Source: JAIQFL01 sp035295745
GTDB lineage: Bacteria > Acidobacteriota > Terriglobia > Bryobacterales > Bryobacteraceae
Direction of reading: 5' to 3'
Assembly: GCA_035295745.1 (NCBI GenBank)
Contig: DATGIL010000054.1
Location: forward strand, 1-64,000
Length of the DNA stretch: 64,000 bases
Positions within the stretch are counted from its first letter, which is position 1, and every line of letters starts with the position of its first letter. Below, in pieces: positions 42,667-51,584 of this stretch. The translations under genes were made by a program, and so were the position numbers. The notes below the pieces were generated by a model. That model did no database searches and was not told where the DNA came from. It saw only the letters and a program-made list of their open reading frames with translations.

Positions 42667-43680
42667 ATGCCTGCGACCTCCATCAAAGATATCGCCCGAT
42701 TGGCCCGAGTCTCCCACTCGACCGTCTCGCGCGCCTTGCATGGCAGCCAACAGGTGAGCCCGGAGACCACCGCGCGAATCCGCAAGATCGCCGAGAAGGC
42801 CGGATACCGGCCCAGTGCGGCCGCGCGCAGCCTGGTGAAGGGACGCAGCAATACGATTGGTGTAGTGGTGACGAACATCGCCGACCCGTTTGTCGCGGGA
42901 GTGGTCAGCGGCATCGAGGACATGGCGGAGAGCCATGGCTACTCCGTCTTTCTGGCCAACTCCAATGCCGATCCCGACCGAGAGTTGCGCGTCGTGCGCT
43001 CCTTTGAGGAACGCCGTGTGGATGGGATCATCGTGACCTCCTCACGCGTCGGTGCGCTTTACGTCTCGTTGATTGAACGCATGGGTGTGCCGGTGGTGCT
43101 GCTGAACAATCAGCATCCCAGCGAGTTCATGCACTCGGTACTGATCGACAACCTGGCGGCCAGCGTCGCAGCGACGCGTCACCTGATTCAGTTGGGCCAC
43201 CGGCGCATTGCGTACCTGGGCGATCGCTTCGGCCATCAGTCGGACACGGAACGCCGTGCCGGATACGCGAAGGCACTGGAAGAGGCTGGAATCCCATATT
43301 GCGTCGACTTGGCGGCCTACGGAGACGGCACGCCAGAAGGAGGCGAGCACGCGATGGCGCAACTGCTCGCTCTCGCGAATCGGCCGACCGCGGTCTTCTG
43401 CTACAACGACATGTCGGCGCTCGGGGCAATGCGGCAGATCCGCGCGTCCGGTCTGCAGATTCCCGATGATCTGTCGGTCGCGGGCTTCGACGATCTCTAT
43501 ATCAGTCAATATCTCGAGCCGCCGCTGACCACGGTGAGGCAGCCCATGCGCCAGATGGGACGCATGGCGATGGAAACTCTGCTGCACATTTTTGACGGGC
43601 CGCACTCCACCCACAATCTGCGGGTGGAGGGACAGCTTATCGTTAGGCAGTCGACGGCTCATCCCAAGGAGAATCGATGA
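42667..43680 (+). CDS. LacI-family repressor of the inositol regulon
   Basis: 337 residues. HTH at the N-terminus (TSIKDIARLARVSHSTVSRALHG, residues 4-26) followed by a hinge helix with SAAARSLV. The ligand-binding domain follows the sugar-binding fold: NTIGVVVTNIADPFVAGVVSGIED (about 62), RRVDGIIVTSS (about 117), IDNLAASVAATRHLIQLGHRRIAYLGD (about 160), FCYNDMSALGAMRQIRASGLQIPDDLSVAGFDDLYISQYLEPPLTTVRQP (about 243-290, read in parts). The ligand is probably inositol or a pathway intermediate. It overlaps iolB by ATGA. Confidence 0.92.
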   Translation: MPATSIKDIARLARVSHSTVSRALHGSQQVSPETTARIRKIAEKAGYRPSAAARSLVKGRSNTIGVVVTNIADPFVAGVVSGIEDMAESHGYSVFLANSNADPDRELRVVRSFEERRVDGIIVTSSRVGALYVSLIERMGVPVVLLNNQHPSEFMHSVLIDNLAASVAATRHLIQLGHRRIAYLGDRFGHQSDTERRAGYAKALEEAGIPYCVDLAAYGDGTPEGGEHAMAQLLALANRPTAVFCYNDMSALGAMRQIRASGLQIPDDLSVAGFDDLYISQYLEPPLTTVRQPMRQMGRMAMETLLHIFDGPHSTHNLRVEGQLIVRQSTAHPKENR

Positions 43681-44492
43681 TCAAAGAACTGTTGATACCG
43701 CCGGACCGGTTCGCCGCCCGGGTGGAGGACTTCGGCTACGAGTACCTGTCGTTCGCCAATGTGAAACTCGGCGCGGGCGAGCGGTATGAGGCGGAGACGG
43801 CTGGGCGCGAATTGGCACTCGTCGTTCTAGGCGGGCGATGCGCGGTCGCGTCCTCGCGGGGCGAATGGAAGAATGTCGGATCACGCGCACACGTGTTCGA
43901 CGGCAGGCCCTACACGCTATATCTGCCTCCTCACACGCGCTTTCAGGTTTCGACGGAAGCCGGCTGCGATCTCGCTCTGTGTTTCTCGAAGGCGGAAGAG
44001 GAGCACAGCGCCTCTCTCGTGACGCCGGACGAAGTCGAAGTGGAGATCCGCGGCGGCGGAAACGCGACGCGTCAGATCCACCACATGATCAAGCCCGGCT
44101 TCCCGGCGCATCGGCTGATGATCGTAGAGGTCTATACACCCGCCGGCAACTGGTCGAGCTATCCTCCGCACAAGCACGACGTGCACAATCCCCCCGGCGA
44201 AGTGGACCTGGAGGAGATCTATTACTACCGCGTGAGCCGCCCGGAAGGCTACGCAATTCAGAAGGTGTATACGAAGGACCGGCGAATCGATACCACGTTG
44301 ACGGTTCGGGATGGCGAACTGGTGCTGGTGCCCGAAGGCTACCATCCCGTGGTTGCGGCGCACGGTTACGACGTTTACTACTTAAACGCACTGGCCGGAT
44401 CGGCGCGATCGATGGCCGCGTCCGACGATCCCGATTACGCGTGGGTGCGCGCGGAATGGCGCGACAAAGACCCGCGGCTGCCGCTGGTTTAA
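43677..44492 (+). CDS. iolB: 5-deoxy-glucuronate isomerase
   Basis: 271 residues, a bicupin. Family blocks: YEYLSFANVKLGAGERYE (about residue 21), the cupin-2 metal site WSSYPPHKHDVHNPPGEVDL (about 160) with two His and Glu, EEIYYYRVSRPEGY (about 181) and VLVPEGYHPVVAAHGYDVYYLN (about 218). It isomerises 5-deoxy-glucuronate to 2-deoxy-5-keto-gluconate, the fourth step of myo-inositol breakdown. Its stop shares one base with the iolC ATG. Confidence 0.95.
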   Translation: MIKELLIPPDRFAARVEDFGYEYLSFANVKLGAGERYEAETAGRELALVVLGGRCAVASSRGEWKNVGSRAHVFDGRPYTLYLPPHTRFQVSTEAGCDLALCFSKAEEEHSASLVTPDEVEVEIRGGGNATRQIHHMIKPGFPAHRLMIVEVYTPAGNWSSYPPHKHDVHNPPGEVDLEEIYYYRVSRPEGYAIQKVYTKDRRIDTTLTVRDGELVLVPEGYHPVVAAHGYDVYYLNALAGSARSMAASDDPDYAWVRAEWRDKDPRLPLV

Positions 44493-45469
44493 TGGAGATG
44501 ACCAATCGAATGGATGTGACCATCGTAGGCCGCATCGGCTACGACCTCTACTCGGAAGAGCCGCATGTCAAACTACCGCGAGTCCGCCGCTTCTCGCGAT
44601 ACCTGGGCGGGAGCAGCGCCAACATGGCGGTCGGCCTGTCGCGCCTGGGAGCGCAGGTGGGCATCGTGAGTTGTCTCGGCGACGACAGCCTGAGCGACTT
44701 CCTGATCGAATTCCTGCAGCAGGAGCGCGTGGACACCAAGCACATTCAGAAAGCGTCCGGATTTCTGCCGTCCCTTTGCCTCACGGAAGTGTCACCGCCA
44801 GACCGGTTTCCGCAGGTGTTCTACCGCCATGATGCGGTAGACACGATGTTGCGGGTGACGGAGCCGGATTTGCAATTCATCTCCTCGAGTCGCATGTTCA
44901 TTACGAACGGTACATCGTTATGCGCATCGCCTTCACGCGAATCGACCTACCTGGCGCTGGAGAGGGCGAAGCAGGCGGGCTGCCGAGTCGTATTCGACGT
45001 GGATTACCGTGCCATGTCGTGGCCGGATGCGGCTGCGGCAGGTCAGGCGATCCGGTTGGCGTTGCCGTTTATCGATGTGTTGATCGGCAATCAACCGGAA
45101 CTGCGGCTGGTGGCGGCAGAGGACGATCTGGATCGCGCCACGGTAGCGCTCCGCGATCGGGTTCCGCTGCTGGTGAGCAAACTCGGTGACCAAGGTACGC
45201 GCGTGTGGCAAGGCGCGGATTCGGTATTCCTGCCGCCGTATTCCGTGGATGTGGTTTCGACTATCGGCGCCGGTGACGGTTTCGCCTCGGGCTTCCTGTA
45301 CGCGTTATTGCAAGGCATGCCGGTAGCGCAATGCCTGCATTACGGCAACGCCGCGGCGGCCATCGTGGTGAGCCGGCTGAGCTGCTCGGAGGCCATGCCC
45401 ACCCTGCCCGAGGTGGAGGCAATGGTGGGTGGTCACAGAAAGGAAACCGAGAGCAGTGTTCGACAGTAG
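44492..45469 (+). CDS. iolC: 5-dehydro-2-deoxygluconokinase
   Basis: 325 residues from ATG 44492 (TAATG overlap with iolB; ATGs at 44498 and 44510 are possible). PfkB fold: VGRIGYDLYSEE at the start, RYLGGSSANMAVGLSRLGAQ (about residue 35) and the ATP/phosphoryl-transfer motif TIGAGDGFASGFLYALL (about 257). The YDLY and GGSSANMA segments are those of IolC rather than generic sugar kinases. It phosphorylates 2-deoxy-5-keto-gluconate. Its 3' end overlaps the aldolase-like gene by about 40 bp. Confidence 0.94.
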   Translation: MEMTNRMDVTIVGRIGYDLYSEEPHVKLPRVRRFSRYLGGSSANMAVGLSRLGAQVGIVSCLGDDSLSDFLIEFLQQERVDTKHIQKASGFLPSLCLTEVSPPDRFPQVFYRHDAVDTMLRVTEPDLQFISSSRMFITNGTSLCASPSRESTYLALERAKQAGCRVVFDVDYRAMSWPDAAAAGQAIRLALPFIDVLIGNQPELRLVAAEDDLDRATVALRDRVPLLVSKLGDQGTRVWQGADSVFLPPYSVDVVSTIGAGDGFASGFLYALLQGMPVAQCLHYGNAAAAIVVSRLSCSEAMPTLPEVEAMVGGHRKETESSVRQ

Positions 45470-46478
45470 CCAGTTTCTTCCCGATGCCATAATCGCGCGG
45501 CTGACCTCGATGCGCGTCAGCGATCCCGAGTTTGCCTGGCGTGCCGCGTCGGCCAGGATTCGCCGCCAGCAACTCGCTCCCACGGGAAAGCTCAACATCC
45601 TGGCCGCCGACCATCCTGCCCGCTATGTGACCAAGGTGGGCGACGACACTCTGGCGATGGCCGACCGCCGCGATTACCTGGCGCGTATCTTGCGAGTGCT
45701 CGTGACCGCCCGTGTGGACGGCGTGATGGCCACCATGGATATTCTGGAAGACCTGCTCTCAATAGACGGCTTCATGCGAGCAGCCGGTGAAATGACGCTG
45801 CTCGACAATAAACTGCTGATCGCCAGTTTCAATCGGGGCGGCCTGGCAGGGTCCGCATGGGAACTGGATGATCCCATGACGAATGCCACAGCGGCGACTT
45901 GTAGAGCGTGGCAGTTGGACGGCGCGAAGATTCTACTCCGCGTCGACCTAAAGGAGTCCGGCTCACTGAACACGATCTCAGCTACCGTGCGAGCCATCAA
46001 CGAGTGCAATGCTCTGCACCTTCCCATGTTCCTGGAACCTCTGCCGGTGGAACGAACCGAAAAGGGCTTCGCGGTGGTGAAGACGAGCACCGCGCTGGCT
46101 CGGCTTGCGGGTGTAGCTTCGGCACTGGGCGACAGCAGCCGGTACATGTGGTTGAAGCTTCCCTACTGCGAGGGCTACGAAACGGTCGCGCGCTCGACCA
46201 CCTTGCCGATTCTATTGCTGGGCGGCGAATCGGCGGGCGAACCGACGCCGTTTCTCCGCCAGTTGGAGGGCGCGCTTCAGGCAGGATCGAACGTGCGCGG
46301 CGCGCTCGTGGGACGCAATGTTTTGTATCCGGGCGCAGAGGATCCGTTGGCCATGGCAGAGGCTGCCGGCGGGATCGTGCACGAGGGCTGGAGTGTGGAG
46401 CAAGCCCTGGCAGGAATGGCTCGGGTGCGAGGCACGGCTTTGGATCGGGTAGCGGCCTGTATGGGGGCAAGGAGGTAG
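45429..46478 (+). CDS. Cgl0159-type (beta/alpha)8 aldolase-like protein of the inositol pathway
   Basis: 349 residues from GTG 45429 (TGGAGG nine bases upstream; GTG 45456 is an alternative). Barrel features: LNILAADHPARYVTKVG (about residue 58), DGVMATMDILEDLL (about 98), LASFNRGGL, GAKILLRVDLKESGSL with candidate Schiff-base Lys (about 175), FLEPLPVER (about 208), LPYCEGYE and LPILLLGGES. It resembles the DeoC/LacD-like Cgl0159 protein of actinobacterial inositol clusters. No iolJ is present, so it is the likely 2-deoxy-5-keto-gluconate-6-phosphate aldolase giving DHAP and malonate semialdehyde. Confidence 0.78.
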   Translation: MVTERKPRAVFDSSQFLPDAIIARLTSMRVSDPEFAWRAASARIRRQQLAPTGKLNILAADHPARYVTKVGDDTLAMADRRDYLARILRVLVTARVDGVMATMDILEDLLSIDGFMRAAGEMTLLDNKLLIASFNRGGLAGSAWELDDPMTNATAATCRAWQLDGAKILLRVDLKESGSLNTISATVRAINECNALHLPMFLEPLPVERTEKGFAVVKTSTALARLAGVASALGDSSRYMWLKLPYCEGYETVARSTTLPILLLGGESAGEPTPFLRQLEGALQAGSNVRGALVGRNVLYPGAEDPLAMAEAAGGIVHEGWSVEQALAGMARVRGTALDRVAACMGARR

Positions 46479-46480
46479 CG

Positions 46481-48343
46481 GTGAAGACGCGAAGACTGAC
46501 GATGGCCCAGGCGCTGCTGGGCTTCCTCAAGAATCAGTATGTAGAGCGGGACGGCGAGGAACACCGATTCTTCGCTGGCATCCTCGGCATCTTCGGCCAC
46601 GGCAATGTCGCGGGGATCGGACAGGCATTGCAGCAAACTCCGGAGCTGCCATATATCCCCGTTCGTAACGAGCAGGGCGCGGTTCACATTGCCGTGGGCT
46701 TCGCGAAGACCAGCAATCGTCTGCGCGCCTTTGCGTGTACCTCATCGATCGGACCCGGCGCCACCAACATGATCACGGGCGCTGCGCTGGCGACGATCAA
46801 TCGACTGCCGGTTCTGCTGTTGCCTGGCGATATCTTCGCGAGGCGGAACGTGGCGCCCGTGCTGCAGCAGCTCGAATCGCCGGCCACACAGGATATCGGC
46901 GTGAACGACTGTTTAAAGCCGGTGTCGCGCTACTGGGACCGCATCTATCGTCCCGAGCAACTGATCACGGCCCTTCCGGAAGTGATGCGTGTACTGACGT
47001 CGCCATCGGATTGCGGCGCGGTGACGTTGGCCTTGCCGCAAGATGTGCAAGCGGAAGCATACGACTATCCCGAGGATCTGTTCCGCAAACGCGTGTGGCT
47101 GATCCGCCGACCGGAACCGGACGCCGTCAGTTTCGCACGGGCGGTGGAGGCGATTCGTGAAAGCCGCAAGCCGTTCCTGATCGCGGGCGGCGGCGTCCTG
47201 TTCAGCGAAGCTTCGGAAGCCCTGGCAAGGTTCTGCGCTACTACCGGAATTCCAGTTGGCGAAACGCAGGCGGGCAAGGGGTCGTTACCCTACGATCACC
47301 CCCAGGCGGTGGGCGCTGTAGGGGCCACTGGAACACTCGCCGCGAACCGGCTGGCGCGGGATGCCGACCTGGTGATCGGCGTAGGCACACGCTACTCCGA
47401 CTTCACCACCGCGAGCATGACGGCGTTCCAGAATCCGGGAGTTCGTTTCGTCAATATCAACACCGCCGAGTTTGACGCATTTAAGGTGGCTGCAATTCCT
47501 GTGGTGGCCGATGCCCGAGTCGTTTTGGACCGGGCGGCGGCAGCTTTGGCCGGCTACCACGTGGACGAGAGTCACGCGCGCGTCATCGCCCAGTGGAAGC
47601 AGGAGTGGGAGGCGGAGGTGGATTGCCTGTATCACCTTGGACTCCAGCCTAGGCCGGCGCAGAGCGAAGTGATCGGTGCGATGTGGGAAGCTTCTGGTCC
47701 GCGCGACATTCTGCTGTCGGCGGCGGGAAGCCATCCCGGCGACCTGCACAAGCTCTGGCGTACACGCACGCCGAACGGATACCACATGGAATATGGTTAT
47801 TCCTGCATGGGTTATGAGATTCCGGGCGCGATTGGAGCGAAGATGGCGGACCCGACACGCGAAGTTTACGTGTTCCTGGGGGACGGCACATATTTGATGT
47901 CGCCTGGTGAGATTGTCACAGCAGTGCAGGAGGGCGTGAAGATCATCATCGTGCTTGTGGACAATCACGGCTTCGCGAGTATCGGCGGTTTGAGCCAATC
48001 GTTGGGGCAACAGGGATTCGGCACGGCTTATCGCACAAGGTCGGCCGAATCGGGGAAGTTGGAAGGCGGCTTCCTGCCGGTGGATTACGAGGCCAACGCG
48101 CGCAGCCTGGGGGCGCACGCCATCCGCGCCAAAGACGTGGGAGAACTGCGTCAGGCTCTCGAAAAGGCCAAGGGCCTGGATCGCACGACGGTGATCGTGA
48201 TCGAGACGGAGCGCGAAGTGCGCGTACCGGGCTACGAGTCGTGGTGGGACGTGGCGGTGGCGGAAGTTTCCGAGATGGAAACGGTGCGGCAGTCGCGTGC
48301 CAATTACGAAGAGGCTCGGCGGAAGGAACGGTATCACCTGTGA
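46481..48343 (+). CDS. iolD: 3D-(3,5/4)-trihydroxycyclohexane-1,2-dione hydrolase
   Basis: 620 residues from GTG 46481, which has GGAGG five bases upstream; earlier in-frame starts fall inside the aldolase gene. TPP-enzyme architecture: N-terminal Glu in PVRNEQGAVHIAVGFAKT (about residue 62), the SIGPGATNM loop (about 89), and the TPP/Mg motif FLGDGTYLMSPGEIVTAVQEG with VLVDNHGFASIGGLS (about 467-505). The ring-opening GYSCMGYEIPGA segment is characteristic of IolD. It hydrolyses the cyclic dione to 5-deoxy-glucuronate. Confidence 0.95.
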   Translation: MKTRRLTMAQALLGFLKNQYVERDGEEHRFFAGILGIFGHGNVAGIGQALQQTPELPYIPVRNEQGAVHIAVGFAKTSNRLRAFACTSSIGPGATNMITGAALATINRLPVLLLPGDIFARRNVAPVLQQLESPATQDIGVNDCLKPVSRYWDRIYRPEQLITALPEVMRVLTSPSDCGAVTLALPQDVQAEAYDYPEDLFRKRVWLIRRPEPDAVSFARAVEAIRESRKPFLIAGGGVLFSEASEALARFCATTGIPVGETQAGKGSLPYDHPQAVGAVGATGTLAANRLARDADLVIGVGTRYSDFTTASMTAFQNPGVRFVNINTAEFDAFKVAAIPVVADARVVLDRAAAALAGYHVDESHARVIAQWKQEWEAEVDCLYHLGLQPRPAQSEVIGAMWEASGPRDILLSAAGSHPGDLHKLWRTRTPNGYHMEYGYSCMGYEIPGAIGAKMADPTREVYVFLGDGTYLMSPGEIVTAVQEGVKIIIVLVDNHGFASIGGLSQSLGQQGFGTAYRTRSAESGKLEGGFLPVDYEANARSLGAHAIRAKDVGELRQALEKAKGLDRTTVIVIETEREVRVPGYESWWDVAVAEVSEMETVRQSRANYEEARRKERYHL

Positions 48344-48353
48344 GGGTCAAATC

Positions 48354-49307
48354 ATGTCGAAACTGTTAGTGGGCAATGCGCCTTGTTCCTGGGGCACCCT
48401 GGAATTTGCCGAGGCCAAAGGCGAACAAATCGGATACTCCCGCATGCTCGACGAATTGGCGGAAACGGGATATACCGGAACGGAACTCGGCGATTGGGGC
48501 TACATGCCGAGCGACCCGGGCGCCCTGCGGATGGAATTGGAAAGCCGAAAGCTGGTCATGTTGGGAGCCTTTGTCCCCGTGGCGCTGAAGGACCCGCGGG
48601 CACACGATCCTGGTATCGAGGCGGCGGTGAAGACGGCCAGGCTTCTGTCGGCAGTCGCATCGACGCCGAAACCGTATCTCGTGTTGGCCGATAACAACGG
48701 CACAGTGCCCGAACGGACCCGGAAAGCCGGCCGCATCACTGCTCGTGAGGGACTGAGTGCTGAGGAATGGAAGCAATTTGCCTCAGGTGCGAATCGGATC
48801 GCCGAGGCCGTTCTGAACGACACCGGCCTGCGAACTGTGTTCCATCATCACTGTGCCGGATACGTCGAGACACCTGACGAGATCGATCGCTTTCTGGAAC
48901 TGACGGATCCTCGCAAGGTCGGCCTGGTCTTCGATACGGGGCACTTTGCTTATGGCGCCGGCCACTCACGAGTGGTGGAGGCGCTGGATCGCTATGCCGA
49001 TCGGGTGTGGTACGTGCACTTTAAGGACTGCGACCCGCGGGTTGCCGCAGAGGCGCGCGCCAACCAATGGGATTATTTCGCGGCGCTACAGCATGGCGTG
49101 TTCTGCGAGTTGGGAAAAGGATCGGTGGATTTTCCGGCGGTGTTGCGATGGCTCGCTGCGCATCGGTATGACGGCTACGTGCTGGTGGAGCAGGACGTGT
49201 TGCCCGGAATGGGAGCACCCAAAGAGAGCGCACGGCGCAATCGCGAATTCCTGCGCTCCGTCGAGCGGCACTTCGACTCGGCACAAGTCCACTCGGGGGT
49301 CTTATGA
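48354..49307 (+). CDS. iolE: Inosose (2-keto-myo-inositol) dehydratase
   Basis: 317 residues from ATG 48354 (weak GAGGG site seven bases before; 10 bp after iolD). TIM barrel of the AP-endonuclease-2 type: GNAPCSWGTLEF (residue 6), TGYTGTELGDWGYMP (about 37), LVLADNN (about 100), RTVFHHHCAGYVETPDEI (about 160), GLVFDTGHFAYG (about 188) and WYVHFKDCDPRV. The metal site is Glu, Asp, His and Glu as in IolE. It removes water from 2-keto-myo-inositol. It overlaps iolG by ATGA. Confidence 0.95.
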   Translation: MSKLLVGNAPCSWGTLEFAEAKGEQIGYSRMLDELAETGYTGTELGDWGYMPSDPGALRMELESRKLVMLGAFVPVALKDPRAHDPGIEAAVKTARLLSAVASTPKPYLVLADNNGTVPERTRKAGRITAREGLSAEEWKQFASGANRIAEAVLNDTGLRTVFHHHCAGYVETPDEIDRFLELTDPRKVGLVFDTGHFAYGAGHSRVVEALDRYADRVWYVHFKDCDPRVAAEARANQWDYFAALQHGVFCELGKGSVDFPAVLRWLAAHRYDGYVLVEQDVLPGMGAPKESARRNREFLRSVERHFDSAQVHSGVL

Positions 49308-50341
49308 ACGCGAATCGACTGCAGGTCGGCATCATCGGCGCCGGTAGGATCGGCAAGGTACATGCGGAGACGGTGGCTTTCAGCCTGCCGCAGGCCAAGA
49401 TCGTCTCGATTACGGATGTCAATCGCGATGCGGCCGTACAACTGGCGAATCGCTGCGGAATCGAGTCGGTAGCCACGTCGAGCGAGGAGATTCTGGCCGA
49501 CCCGCGCGTGGACGCGGTGCTGATCTGTTCCTCCACCGATACACATGCGGGGCTGATCGTGGACGCGGCGCGCGCCGGAAAGCACATTTTCTGCGAGAAG
49601 CCGATTGCGCTCGATCTCGCGAAGATCGATGTTTCCCTGGAAGCGGTGGCACGGTCCGGCGTGAAGCTGCAAATCGGGTTCAACCGGCGCTTCGATGCGA
49701 ATTTTGCGCGAGTGAGGCGGGCAGTGGAGACGGGGGAGATTGGAGCACCGCGACTGCTCCACATCATCAGCCGCGATCCCGCACCGCCACCCATTTCCTA
49801 CGTGAAGGTATCGGGTGGAATGTTCCTGGACATGTCTATCCACGATTTCGACATGGCCCGCTTCCTGATTGGAGATGAGGTGGACGAGATCTTCGTGGCA
49901 GGCGGTGTCATGGTGGATCCCGAGATTGGTGCGGCGGGAGATCTGGATACGGCGCTGATCGTCTTGCGCTTCCGCAGCGGCGTGATCGGGACAATCGACA
50001 ACTGCCGCCAGGCGAGCTACGGCTACGACCAGCGGGTGGAGATTCTGGGCAGTCTGGGCAAAATCGCCACCGAGAATCGTTTTCCAAACCAGGCCGAGGT
50101 GAGCACCGGAATCGCAGTACGGAAGGACCTCCCGCTGAACTTCTTTATGGAACGCTACCTGGAGAGCTTCGCCACCGAATTGCGAGGGTTCGTCGAAGCC
50201 GTCATCCACGATCGGCCTACGGCTGTAAATGGTGACGATGGACGCATCGCCGTGGTGATGGGACTGGCGGCGCGCAAGTCGTATGAAGAACGGCGAACGG
50301 TGCGGTTGGAGGAAGTCGCGGGGCAGGTAGCGGCGCTGTAA
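49304..50341 (+). CDS. iolG: myo-Inositol 2-dehydrogenase
   Basis: 345 residues. NAD-binding GIIGAGRIGKVHAETV (residue 9), ICSSTDTHAGLIVDAARAGKHIFCEKPIALD with the catalytic Lys (about 97) and MFLDMSIHDFDMARFLIGDE with the active-site Asp/His (about 172). It oxidises myo-inositol to 2-keto-myo-inositol, the first pathway step. Its 4-base overlap with iolE and position inside the iol operon support the specific name. It is distinct in sequence from the homologue at 32581. Confidence 0.92.
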   Translation: MNANRLQVGIIGAGRIGKVHAETVAFSLPQAKIVSITDVNRDAAVQLANRCGIESVATSSEEILADPRVDAVLICSSTDTHAGLIVDAARAGKHIFCEKPIALDLAKIDVSLEAVARSGVKLQIGFNRRFDANFARVRRAVETGEIGAPRLLHIISRDPAPPPISYVKVSGGMFLDMSIHDFDMARFLIGDEVDEIFVAGGVMVDPEIGAAGDLDTALIVLRFRSGVIGTIDNCRQASYGYDQRVEILGSLGKIATENRFPNQAEVSTGIAVRKDLPLNFFMERYLESFATELRGFVEAVIHDRPTAVNGDDGRIAVVMGLAARKSYEERRTVRLEEVAGQVAAL

Positions 50342-50357
50342 ATTGCGACGATTGGAC

Positions 50358-51119
50358 ATGGCGGATCAGGCACGGAGAGTGCACGTAGTGTTTGGCGGCG
50401 CCGGTGGCATCGGCGGTGCCGTCAGCTCCCGATTGGCTGCAGATGGGGCGTGCGTCGCCATCGCCGACCTGGATGAGGAGCGGGCTTGCGCGCAAGCGCA
50501 GGTGCTGATCGACGTGGGCGGACAGGCGCTTGGAATAGGCTGCGACATCACCAAGCCGGAGCAGTGTGAAAGTGCAGCGCAGACGGTGATCGATCACTTT
50601 GGCCGGCTGGATGGAGTCGTGAATTGCGCCGGAATCAGCAGGCCGCATGATTCCGTTTCGATCCCTCCCTCCGACTGGGCGCGCATGGTGGATGTACAGC
50701 TCAACGGACAATTTTACGCTTCGCAGGCCTGCGCAAAACACATGTGGGACACAGGCGGCGCGATGGTATTCATTACCAGCACCAATGCCGAGGCTGCCTT
50801 TCCGCGGCGCGCGGCTTATTGCGCGTCCAAAGCGGGAGTGGCCATGCTCGCGAAAGTGCTGGCGATCGAGTGGGCTTCGAGGGGAATTCGCGTGAATGCC
50901 GTGGGTCCTGCATACGTGGCCACCGAGATGACCGAACGCAACATCGCGGCGGGCAATGTGAACGAAGCGCAGATCAAGGCGAGGATCCCGCTTGGGCGGC
51001 TGGCACGTCCGGCGGACGTTTCCGATGCGGTGTCGTTCCTTCTTAGCGATCAGGCGAGTTTCATCACGGGGCAGTCGCTCTACGTGGACGGTGGCTGGCT
51101 TGCCTATGGCTACTTCTGA
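50358..51119 (+). CDS. SDR-family oxidoreductase of the inositol operon
   Basis: 253 residues from ATG 50358. Classical SDR: GGAGGIGGAVSSRLAADG (residue 12), CDITKPEQ, NCAGISRPHD (about 87), the YCASKAG catalytic pair (about 150) and VNAVGPAYVATEMT. The C-terminus ITGQSLYVDGGW is typical of the FabG group. Possible roles are reduction of malonate semialdehyde, for which no iolA is present, or oxidation of another inositol isomer; sequence alone does not decide. It is the last gene of the plus-strand operon. Confidence 0.85.
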   Translation: MADQARRVHVVFGGAGGIGGAVSSRLAADGACVAIADLDEERACAQAQVLIDVGGQALGIGCDITKPEQCESAAQTVIDHFGRLDGVVNCAGISRPHDSVSIPPSDWARMVDVQLNGQFYASQACAKHMWDTGGAMVFITSTNAEAAFPRRAAYCASKAGVAMLAKVLAIEWASRGIRVNAVGPAYVATEMTERNIAAGNVNEAQIKARIPLGRLARPADVSDAVSFLLSDQASFITGQSLYVDGGWLAYGYF

Positions 51120-51584
51120 CGAGCGGCGCCTGCCAGTCACGCATGCTGAAGACGCTTGCTGGACGGTCGCGGCTCGTCAGTGTCTTGCGCGCGGCGACCG
51201 TGAGGGAGCGTCTCCGACCTCTGATCAGTGGTCGCTTGCTGACGCGCGCGGCTCGTTAGCGCACGTATTCGTGCGAAGGTAGCTCACGAGCCGCGACCGT
51301 GAGAAGCTGTGAAAAACCCGGACATCGCTTGCTTACGCGCGCGCCTCGCAACGAGCCACGACCGTAAGGGAGTGATTTTCGGGCGATCGGGCATCGCTTG
51401 CTGACGCGCGCGGCTCGTAGGCGAACCAAAGTCTTAAGGGTGTATTTTGCCTGAATACGGGGCCGTATCAGCCAAACCACGTACCTGGCGAGCCGCTGCA
51501 ATGAGGGGGGAACCCGCTGAATTCTCTTCCGCCTAGTGCCAGGCCAAGTCACCAGACGTTGGTTTCCGCATCCCGCGTGGCGGA
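51120..51584. repeat. Non-coding, dispersed repeat cluster C and decayed gene start
   Basis: Three GCTTGCTKACGCGCGCGGCT cores lie near 51231-51254, 51325-51348 and 51392-51418. Positions 51304-51374 match 177-248 inversely over about 70 bases. The end of the interval, from about 51510, holds fragments in different frames of the N-terminus of the following broken gene. No terminator for the iol operon was found. Confidence 0.7.
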
